DNA of 64,000 nucleotides from contig JBHGNT010000001.1 in assembly GCA_043228905.1 (NCBI GenBank), positions 24,862,001 to 24,926,000 of the forward strand, in the 5' to 3' direction. Position 1 is the first letter of the stretch, and the number at the start of each line of letters is the position of its first letter. The DNA comes from Azolla caroliniana. Its lineage: Eukaryota > Polypodiophyta. The position numbers were made by a program, and so were the translations under genes. This document shows, one piece after another, positions 56,101 through 64,000 of the stretch. The notes under the pieces were generated by a model that was not told where the DNA came from, made no database searches, and was given only the letters and a program-made list of their open reading frames with translations.

Positions 56101-57750
56101 TCCACTATGTGCGTTGTACGCACCTCCACCGGCCTTTCCGGTTCTGCCTCCGTCGACAGCCTCTTCCTCTTCACCAAGTCTACGATGGAGTCGTGGAACT
56201 CCTTCTTGGCGATTCCGAGCACCTCCCGCAACGACAGTTCCACCTTGCTGTCGAGGATTCGTTCTTCCAGGACCTTTCGTATGTCTGTGGTCCTTTCGAT
56301 CTCCGTGCCCAAACGGTATCCGCCCTTCTTGTGGTTATCCCGGGCACTGGACTCACCGGCCTCGTTCCGTTTCAGCCCGAATCGGGTTTCGTATCTCTGT
56401 GAGGGTCCAGCCCCTCCGGTTTTACCTACCCGTTTGTCTTCAACCAGAGCCTCGTAGTTCTGGCAAGCTGCCTCGACGAAACCCGTCTTTTCTTCGACCG
56501 GGTCACTCCACCCGGTTACCTCCTGGACCTGCTTCTCTGTGCGGTCTGCCTCATCTTTCTTTAGTCGGGCACCGGCGAGGCCTTCCAGTACCGTCGGCCA
56601 GAACCCGGCTTTGCTCTCCTTCCGGGCCTCGCTGCCTCCGACCCGAATACCGGCTGACGCTGAGTAGTGAACGGTCTCCGCGTGCCGGGCCGCCGCCTCT
56701 TCCATCAGCCTTTTCATTCCTCCTCGCCCGTCGTTTCGGTTCAGGGCCCTCCGGGTATCGCTGACGTGCACCCGACCTTCCCACTGGTACACTACCCGAC
56801 TTCTCAAAGCCTCCGTAAAGTCCCCGCAGTCTTTCCGGATGTGGCCGACCTCGTCGCACCACATGCACCTATTTCCTGCCGGAGGCCGTCGGTCACAAGC
56901 CTGATCGCCGCCTTCCCTCCGAGCCTGGGCGATCTGGAGATCTTTTACCGCCCGTGTCAACTCCTCCAAAGCTATCCCCCCGGACGAGCCTCTGATCACG
57001 CCGGTCGAAGCCGAACCGGTTTCGAGCCAGTCCCGGGTCTCTTCCCGTCGCGCCTGCGGTATCGGTTCAAGCTTCCTTGCTGCGATAGGACCTGCCCCGG
57101 TCGCCCCTGTATCAGCCCACTCCCACCGTTTGTCAAAACGGCCGCAGACTCTTTTTACCGCGGCCCAGTCGGCCGTCAGCCCATCTTCGGTTTCCACTAA
57201 GGAGCCCACTTGCTCTCGATCCCGTGCGTCAACAGATTTGACAAACAGTAGGACACGACTTGTGTCCAGAATGGTCCGATCGAGCGCCGAAAGGCGCGCA
57301 AAGCGATCCTCAAACTCCCGGAGGAGTGCCGACGCATTTCTTCCTTTGTTGGGGGACTCCACCCACTCCATGAAGCCCCGCTTCGAAAGTCGAAGCGCGT
57401 CATCCAGCCCCGTATTTCTCCAGGAGCCGTCCTTCGAACTCCTCCCAGGTCCGGCTCTCCACCCAGACCTCGAGCACCTCCGCATGGATGCTCGACATCG
57501 CCACTCGAGGGAATCCGGCAAGACGCCTCTCTTCCGGAATATCCCTCATCAACATCTCCGCCCGGTAGGACGCCAAATAACTCGTGGCATCCTTTCCACT
57601 GAACCGGCCGATCATACCGACGATCGCCTCAATAGCCCTGTCAAGGGCGCCGATGCCCTCGCGCGCGCTCACTATCCGGTCCACGGCCGAAGCCATGGCC
57701 TCTGCAAGATCCAACCCCCTCATCTTCTGCTCCTCTACCGCCTTGTCCAC
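56101..57750 (-). pseudogene. Gag of element 3
   Basis: Starts 'MDKAVEEQKMRGLDLAEAMA' at 57750; after a frame slip near 57410 it continues to a zinc knuckle 'CMWCDEVGHIRKDC' (CX2CX4HX4C) and a basic, Glu-rich C-terminal part. The capsid segment shares clear blocks with element 2 Gag ('LLFVKSVDARDREQ' against 'LMFVKSIDRKERMD'). The start codon lies next to the primer-binding site region, as in element 2. Confidence 0.85.
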
Positions 57751-57764
57751 GTCGGGTTCACCAA
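57748..57764 (-). promoter_or_regulatory. Primer-binding site of element 3
   Basis: The minus strand reads TTGGTGAACCCGACGTG, three bases from the LTR, identical to the element 2 site. The matching tRNA is not assigned. Confidence 0.65.
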
Positions 57765-57767
57765 ATA

Positions 57768-58417
57768 TGTCGCATTGTTACGCGCGTGCGTGGAGAAACG
57801 AGGCGGGACCACCGGGGTCTTGAACCGAAGAGCAGGCGATAGGAGGGGAAAGAGAAAGAGAGAGACGACCGGTTACGTATGAGCAAAGAAACACAGGGAC
57901 ACGGCCCGTCAACGCAGAAGACACGAATGGACATAGAGACAGAGAGACACGAATGTTTGTATATTAACAAATGACACAAAAACAACAGAGCACGTGAGCG
58001 GTTACAACCGAATAGTCCGGCGAACAGATGCCGATGCCTGCTCGTCTGCGCACAAAAGGGGATAGGATGGAGGTGCTGTCGGAAGCACACGGGCGTTCCT
58101 CGAAGCAGCGCGAGCCTCCCGAAAACCTGCAGAGAAGAGCAATAGAGAACAAACAGAGGAGAAGCGTTCCGTTACGGTCCGACAGCACTTCGTCCTCCTC
58201 AATGCGTGATCCCTTTCTCCCCGCGTCTCCCTCTCTTTTATAGCTTCAAGAAGGGAGCCGTTTCCCTCATTAACTTCCTACCTACCGAATGTAACTACCT
58301 AGGATATGCCTTTGTACTTAATTCTCTATTATATACATTAAAGGGCGCGCACGCGTGAAGAGCCGGTTCACGCGCGCTATGCACCGATTGCTCTAAGGGA
58401 CGGTTTTCTTCACGACA
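57768..58417 (-). repeat. Right (5') LTR of element 3
   Basis: 650 bp from TGTCGCATTG to TTCACGACA, followed by ACGT. About ten substitutions separate it from the left LTR, for example GCATGG/GCGTGG near the start and GCGCGATCCC/GCGTGATCCC. Confidence 0.9.
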
Positions 58418-58421
58418 ACGT

Positions 58422-59064
58422 TATACATGTGAAAGTGAGTAACGACTCTCAATGTTCGAGAACTTTACCAATGAATGTTGCTATCGAGAGTTCACATTGT
58501 GGTGGTTGTGAGAGAACTTCGTGCAAGGATTGGGCTTGGTCGAAGATGTGTGGAAAGCATGGTTGGATATGATCAAAGGCAGAGCAATTGTATCAAAGTG
58601 TGATACTCAAACTCTTGAACTTGTTTAGGGCAAAGTGTGCATAGTCGGCCACTCTCATCACTTGTGCCCCAACGCCCCGTCTCACATCTCAATGTATGCG
58701 AGCTAAGTCACATGGAAGCAATGGTTCGAATAGAAGCCAGCGGAATGGGCTCTGACATGTATCGATGTGTTAAATTTTTCAATAAAAGAAGTAAAAAGGG
58801 AGTAGTATGTACATATAATAGACAGACACAGTCAAATTGTCACATAGACAAAGAGAGAATGAATGAATGAATGAATGAAATATTAACGTCTTCTAAGACC
58901 AAAAATGGCCCATGAGACAATTGGTTTACAATAAAAATGGGGTATTTACCCATTCATCGAAAGTAAAAATAAAAAAAATAAAAAATAGAATAGAACTTCA
59001 GCTAAAGAGTTCTAGCAAAAAAAAACATGTTCTATAAGGAAATAACTTTATAATAGGCCTAGTT
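58422..59064. repeat. Dispersed repeat, right half, plus a second unit
   Basis: 58422-58761 completes the repeat copy split by element 3; it includes 'GGGCAAAGTGTGCATAGTCG', shared with 37671. A second unit begins at 58762 ('GTTAAATTTTTCAATAAAAG') and is recognisable to about 58925, with a GAAT microsatellite at 58857-58880. No coding frame is supported. The rest to 59064 is A-rich. Confidence 0.65.
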
Positions 59065-59765
59065 TCATTTCCATCCAAGTCTCTCGAAAAGAAGCAAGAG
59101 GTCAAAGGGTTTCGATGTGGAGGTGGCCCGTGGTCCCAATGGAAAAGATACTACAACCATAGCTGCTAGACGACGTAGCTCATGTTCCCTTATCTTCTTA
59201 ATTGTTTCTACTCCACGTCGTGTTGCTTTGAAGCCCGACATCCGAGGGTGTTTGGTTGTTCTTTGCATTTCTGCTTCATCAAGAGAGAGGCCTGAGTGGT
59301 GTAGGTGTGTCCACATTCATCGTCTCCCCTTCTTCCTGAAAAATTATATGAGTTACATGTTGGTGAATATGAAAATGATTATGGTTAACATTTTGTAGTT
59401 TTTCCTCCCTATGTTGTTTTAGCTCTAAGATATACCTACCTAGTCTCTTTATATCCGGGGTGTCTAATAGTTCGGAGAGGGTGGGAGAGGGTCCATATTT
59501 ATCTTGGTATTTCGCCCTTATCTCGGCATAAGTTGGACACTTGCATGTAAAGTGATACTCATCCTCTATCTCTATGTGACATAACCTACATAGCCTTTCC
59601 TCTCTAGGAACTCCATTAGTACAACCATTCTCAATCTCAAGTTGGTGAGATGATATCCTAAGTTGTCCAATGGTCACCCTTAGTGCATTTGTCAAGAATG
59701 TATCTAGATATTTTGGTCATGTAATAAAACCTAGCTTAGAGAAGTGCATGAAGTGTTCCTTATAG
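59065..59765 (-). pseudogene. LINE-type retrotransposon 3' end with zinc-binding domain
   Basis: The minus strand encodes 'LRISSHQLEIENG', 'EERLCRLCHIEIEDEYHFTC' and 'CPTYAEIR', the C-terminal Cys/His block (C-x2-C ... H-x4-C) typical of one group of non-LTR reverse transcriptases. A frame slip near 59300 leads to a second piece ending 'LLLLFERLGWK'. The RT core is missing; copia C sequence begins abruptly at about 59770. Confidence 0.65.
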
Positions 59766-59769
59766 ACAG

Positions 59770-60639
59770 ATGTTGGGGATGCACATCATTCGGGACCGGT
59801 CAGTGAAGCAACTATGGTTGTCACAGGAGAAGTATGTGACAAAGGTGCTTCACCGGTTCAACATGTCAGATGCAAAACCGGTCGGATCGACACTCCCGGC
59901 AAACTGCAAGTTGTCCGGCAAGCAAAGCCCGAAGACAAAAGGAGAGAAGGCAGATATGATGAAGATTCCATATGCCTCTGCCGTCGGGAGCTTGATGTAC
60001 GCAATGGTTTGTACCCGACCGGACATTGGATACGCAGTCGGAGTGGTGAGCCGGTTCATGAGTAATCCCGGCAAGGAGCATTGGAACGCGGTCAAATGGA
60101 TACTCCGGTATTTGAAGGGCACTTCAAATATGTGTCTCCGATTCGGCACCGGAAAACCTCAACTGGACGGTTTCACCGATTCGGACATGTCGGCTGATGT
60201 GGATACCAGCCGGTCTACATCCGGGTATGTGATGACATATGCAGGGGGAGCTGTTTCGTGGCAGTCGAGGCTGCAGAAGACGGTTGCATTGTCAACCACA
60301 GAGGCGGAGTACATGGCGGCTGTAGAAGCCGGCAAGGAAATATTATGGATGAAGGACTTCATCGGAGAGCTCGGTATCCGGCAAGAGGAATACCGACTCT
60401 ACTGCGACAGTCAAAGTGCCATCCACCTTGCTAAGAATGCGGCCTACCATTCCCGGACGAAGCATATCCAGCGGAGGTATCACTGGATCCGGGAAAGGGT
60501 AGATGACCAGGAGTTCGCATTGGCGAAGATCCACACGGCCGAGAACGGGTCAGATATGCTGACCAAAGTGTTGACACCCAACAAGCTGGACGCATGCCGG
60601 AAGAGGATCGGGCTGGAAAGACACCCCATGCCGGAGTGA
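59770..60639 (+). CDS. Copia element C: RT C-terminal part and RNase H
   Basis: This uninterrupted 289-residue frame covers the end of copia RT and RNase H: 'MLGMHIIRDRSVKQLWLSQE', 'AVGSLMYAMVCTRPDIGYAV', 'HWNAVKWILRYLKGTSNMCL', 'VALSTTEAEYMAAVEAGKEI', 'YCDSQSAIHLAKNAAYH' and 'HYHWIR'-like 'RRYHWIRERVDDQE'. The element is cut on the left at about 59770 inside RT, so it lacks gag, protease, integrase and the YVDD block. The stop at 60637-60639 is followed by the polypurine tract. The open frame suggests that the truncation is fairly recent. Confidence 0.88.
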   Translation: MLGMHIIRDRSVKQLWLSQEKYVTKVLHRFNMSDAKPVGSTLPANCKLSGKQSPKTKGEKADMMKIPYASAVGSLMYAMVCTRPDIGYAVGVVSRFMSNPGKEHWNAVKWILRYLKGTSNMCLRFGTGKPQLDGFTDSDMSADVDTSRSTSGYVMTYAGGAVSWQSRLQKTVALSTTEAEYMAAVEAGKEILWMKDFIGELGIRQEEYRLYCDSQSAIHLAKNAAYHSRTKHIQRRYHWIRERVDDQEFALAKIHTAENGSDMLTKVLTPNKLDACRKRIGLERHPMPE

Positions 60640-60648
60640 AGGGGGAGT
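60640..60648 (+). promoter_or_regulatory. Polypurine tract of copia element C
   Basis: AGGGGGAG directly follows the RNase H stop codon and precedes the LTR start at 60650. Confidence 0.8.
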
Positions 60649-60649
60649 T

Positions 60650-61486
60650 TGTTGGAAGACAGGTCCCTCCGGATGGGAAGGGAGAAGAACAATGCCGACG
60701 AACAAACTCGGTCGAGGCCGAAACTGTATGAGGAGGACCCGGCTACGGAGAGCCGGATGGTGTAGGCCCGGTATGAACCGGATGAGGAGTACCCGACTGC
60801 GGAGAGTCGGATGGTGTAGGCCCGGTATGAACCGGATGAGGAGTACCCGACTGCGGAGAGTCGGATGGTGTAGGCCCGGTATGAACCGGATGAGGAGTAC
60901 CCGACTGCGGAGAGTCGGATGGTGTAGGCCCGGTATGAACCGGATGAGGAGTACCCGACTGCGGAGAGTCGGATGGTGTAGGCCCGGTATGAACCGGATG
61001 AGGAGTACCCGACTGCGGAGAGCCGGATGGAGCCCATCGAGGCTACATTTGTAAATAGCCGAAAAGTCATATTAGTATAAATATGACTTAGGGCAAACTT
61101 TTAGTTTTTTTTGTGTTGTCATTCGTGTGATTATTATTCTTCCTTGTTGGTGCAAGAAGAAATAAGAGCACGTAACTGTACAGAGAGACAAAGAGAGAGA
61201 GAGAGAGACGAGGTCGTCGCCTCTGTTGTAACCGCCGTCTGTGGCGAAGATCTGAGAGCACGAGGTCGTTGCCTCAGTGATCTCACTATTGTATATTTCT
61301 GCATAGTGATAGTTAGCAGCTTGTGGGCTGCCGTGGTTTTTCCCCTAGTTTGGGGTTTTCCATGTATACCTCCTGTGTACCATTTCTCCTCTTTTGTGTC
61401 GCGTTTTCATTACCTGTTTTTCTGTGTATGTAAAGAATCTCGGTTGTGGCCGAGCGTTGGACATAAGGAACGTCGAGTTCTCAACA
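60650..61486 (+). repeat. 3' LTR of copia element C
   Basis: 837 bp from TGTTGGAAGACAGG to TTCTCAACA. It holds about six 54-bp minisatellite units (60725-61030), a TATA box AGTATAAATATGAC near 61073, and ends with the family block 'CGGTTGTGGCCGAG'. It is longer than the two solo LTRs mainly because of extra repeat units. It abuts copia element B at 61487. Confidence 0.9.
60725..61030 (+). repeat. Hairpin minisatellite in the copia C LTR
   Basis: The 54-bp unit contains CCGACT-GCGGAG-AGTCGG, a 6-bp stem with a 6-nt loop, followed by 'GGCCCGGTATGAACCGGATG'. The first unit here and the units in the LTR at 54638 have CCGGCT-ACGGAG-AGCCGG, where one stem pair changes on both arms. The last unit has a mismatch (CCGACT/AGCCGG). 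The array lies in U3, upstream of the TATA box. Confidence 0.85.
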
Positions 61487-64000
61487 ATCTTGGCCTTCTC
61501 GCCCTTGTTGGCTTCATCTTCCCCATGCTTGGCTGGCCCTGGCTCTTGCTTTCGGTTGCTGCCCTCTCGTCCGCTTCCGGACTCTTCCATGGATCCGCCT
61601 AAATCAAATTCGTCATCCGATTTGGTGTCACGATCACTTCTGCTCCTTTCCTTCTCCTTTCTGTGGTCTTGCGGGACTTTTCTCCCCCTCAAGTTCGGCA
61701 CGTCAAGGTGGTGCAACCCAAGCGCACCCGAAAATTGCCGCAACTTGTCCAGACCAAGGGGTTTAGTGGAAATGTTTGCGGTCTGCCGATCCGTCAAAAC
61801 ATACTGAAGTTCAACTTCACTAAAGAGGACACGCTCACGGACAAAGTGGTAGTACACCTTAATGTGCTTAGTTCGGGTGCGAAAGACAAGGTTCTTCGCA
61901 AGTTGGATGTTGTTGAGGTTGTCGCAGTAGATTGTCGTTGGATCGAACACCTCCACCTGTAGATCCTTAAGTAGTCGCTTCAGCCATACGGCTTCGCATG
62001 TTGCGACAGCCGCTTCTCGACACTCGACTTCTATGCTTGACAGTGCAACTGTTGGCTACTTCTTGCTACTCCATGCGATCGCGGTGCTCCCAAGGGAGAA
62101 CGCGAATCCGGATGTGGATCGGCGATTGCTGGCATTTCCGGCCTAGTCGGCGTCTGTATAGCCGACTAGCTGCGCGACAGTACCGGTCCGATATAGTAGC
62201 CCCCGGTCCTTAGTGCCACTGACGTACTTGAGTACGCGTTGCGCGCACTAAAGGTGCTCCTCGGTTGGCCGCACCATGAACTGACTAATCAAGTCGACCG
62301 GGTAACTGAGGTCTGGCCGCGTGATAGTCAAGTAAATGAGGCTTCCGACAATCTGTCGGAACCTTTTCGGGTCGCAGACCTTTCTAGAGTCGGGGCGAAG
62401 CTTGACGGTTCTGTCTAGAGGAGTTGAGACGGACTTACAGTCTGCCATCCCGAACTTGAAGAGAATACTCAACACGTAATGCTGTTGGCTGATCAGGATG
62501 CCTTCGGGGGTTCAGATCACTTCGATCCTGAGAAAGTAATGAAGATCCCCCAGGTCCTTCATATCAAATGATGTCGCAAGTTGGAGCTTTACGCAATCAA
62601 TTTCAACTAGGTCGACGTCGGTGATGACCAAGTCATCAACATAATTGGCCCAAGTCGACCCTCCCGGACGAACAATGAAGAGTCTGATTTGGACGTCGCA
62701 CATTCCATCTGACGTAATCGCTGCATGATCTTCGCGTTCCAGGCACGTGGGGCTTGCTTTAGTCCATTGAGGGACTTCTTCAACCGGCATACCGCCGAAG
62801 TGTTCGTTCCGGGGTGAAATTCGGGGGGTTGTACCATGTACAGTTGTTCCTCAAGCTCGCCTTGCAAGAACGCATTCTTTACATCTATCTGATGTAAGTG
62901 CCATCCCTTCGCCGTAGCTACCACAAGCAAAACACAAATGATCGTCATCTTCGCGACCGGCGCAAACGTCTCATCGTAATCGATGTCGTGTTGCTGCGCA
63001 TCACCTTTTGCTACTAATCAAGCCTTGTATCAGTTGACCGAGTCGTCAGTGTTGTACTTGACCTTGTAAACCCACCTGCATCCAATTGTCTTTACACCCT
63101 TGGGGGCGTCAACCAAGTCCTAGGTTTCATTCTCCGCAAGTGTGTTCATCTCTTCCATGGCGGCACGCCAATTCGCGTCCTTTGCCGCTTTTGCGTAGCT
63201 CTCCGGCTCACGCACCTCTGCTACGCATGTCATGTATGCATAGTGATGCACCATGTACTCGTTGTATCCGAACTGCACAACGGGGTTCTTCTGGCGGGTA
63301 GATTGGCGTAATTGCGCATTAGCCGATGTTGAGGCCGTTCTGGCCGACGCGGACTTCACTCTTGAAGGCTCGTCATCGCTCTTCTCGGAGTCAGATTCGC
63401 GTTGATCCGACTCGTACCTATACGTGTCGTACTCTGGCATCTTCTTCTTTCCCTTTTCTTTGCACATAAGCCATCTCTTCGGCTTCCTGCGCGGGGAATG
63501 CATGACCGAGTCTCCACTACTTGTCGGCTCTTCATCTTACTGGTCGAACTGACTCAGTCGCTCATTCGGTCCACTTAGCCGAAATGAGATTGGACTCTCT
63601 TCAAGACTTCTGACTTCGCGTTCATTAGGAGGCATCTCAGCCTCCCTAACCTCATCTTTAGAACTCAGATTGGAGTTGAGGTCCGGAGTCGGAGGCAAAT
63701 ACCAAGACGTAGACTCATCGAACATAAAATCGCGACTTATGTGAGCTTGTTTGGTTCGGGGGTTATAACACTTATAACCCTTCTGTTCGTCCGAGTAGCC
63801 AACCAAGATACACTTCTCGTCTTTTGCGTCCAACTTCCCCTGCTTCTCCTTCGGCACATACACATACACAATGCTACCAAAAACCCTCAAGTGTCGTAGA
63901 TTCGGCTTCCTTCCGAAATACAGCTCATGTGACGACACTTTTTCTTTGATCCGATTCTGGATGTAGACCATGGTTCGGACTGCTTCGGCCCAATAGAACT
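61487..64000 (-). mobile_element. Ty1/copia element B, decayed relative of element A (runs off the window)
   Basis: Minus-strand pieces match element A nearly block for block. Integrase C-terminal: 'CILVGYSDEQKGYKCYNP' (63537-63971). RT start: 'AKDANWRAAMEE' (63120-63503). RT: 'LHQIDVKNAFLQGELEEQLY' (62607-62948) and 'YVDDLVITDVDLVEI' (62512-62790). RNase H connection: 'GSLIYLTITRPDLSYPVD' (62248-62475). RNase H end: 'TIYCDNLNNIQLAKN' (61495-61956). Frameshifts and stops separate these. The 3' end and LTR are missing, cut off where the copia C LTR ends; the 5' part lies beyond 64000. Confidence 0.9.

Larger units (their letters stand above)
50612..58417 (-). mobile_element. Ty3-type LTR retrotransposon (element 3)
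   Basis: Two 650-bp LTRs (50612-51261 and 57768-58417) enclose gag, protease, RT, RNase H and integrase on the minus strand, with ACGT duplicated outside (50608-50611 and 58418-58421). The LTRs differ at about ten sites by eye, many of them CpG transitions. Pol is broken by single stops and frame slips and by a solo LTR insertion at 54638-55404. The RT active site 'FLDDI' and protease 'VDHGSEINLMS' are unusual for plant Ty3 elements and closer in style to fungal ones. It is the best candidate helper type for element 2. Confidence 0.93.

Overview
The window is nuclear DNA of a land plant. The non-repeat genes are typical plant ones: a mitochondrial porin, a plant-type CMP-sialic-acid-transporter-like gene with 14 exons, and a HAD phosphatase of the plant phosphoethanolamine/phosphocholine type. 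The repeats are plant-type LTR retrotransposons. A fern or other non-flowering lineage would fit, but the sequence does not settle this. About two thirds of the window is retrotransposon, much of it nested.

Layout. 1-5.0 kb: broken Ty1/copia and Ty3 fragments, with a solo Ty3 LTR (267-987) inside a copia gag. 5.07-14.56 kb: an old minus-strand Ty3 element (element 1) with a decayed gag-pol, a retropepsin-like domain downstream of integrase, and a solo copia-type LTR (7959-8670) inside its RNase H region. Its right LTR is split by element 2 (14560-18200), a young gag-only LTR element whose two LTRs differ by one T. 18.2-22.9 kb: rest of the element 1 LTR, a ~150-bp tandem repeat, a LINE remnant, a possible solo LTR and a copia gag remnant. 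24.6-26.6 kb: VDAC gene (+). 29.0-29.7 kb: Pro/Ala-rich membrane protein gene (-). 31.98-37.61 kb: nearly complete copia element A with target duplication AATGT. 39.56-42.05 kb: HAD phosphatase gene (-). 43.2-50.3 kb: nucleotide-sugar transporter gene (-), read in full over 14 exons. 50.61-58.42 kb: Ty3 element 3 (-) carrying a solo LTR (54638-55404). 59.0-64.0 kb: LINE tail, the 3' half of copia element C with its LTR, and copia element B (-), a relative of A that runs off the window.

The most notable signals are in the mobile elements. The three insertions of the TGTCG...CGACA LTR group (solo LTR, element 2, element 3) are all flanked by a 4-bp duplication of ACGT (one copy now ATGT), which suggests a sequence-preferring integration system. 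Element 2 encodes only a Gag related to that of element 3 and shares its primer-binding site, so it looks like a non-autonomous partner. Its LTRs also hold a tRNA-like pol III promoter (A and B boxes) and three stem-loops with the same AATCC loop and matched stem changes. The copia element C LTRs contain a hairpin-forming minisatellite that varies between copies.

Coordinates of exons and LTR ends were derived by hand. Functions are assigned from recognised motifs, without any database search.
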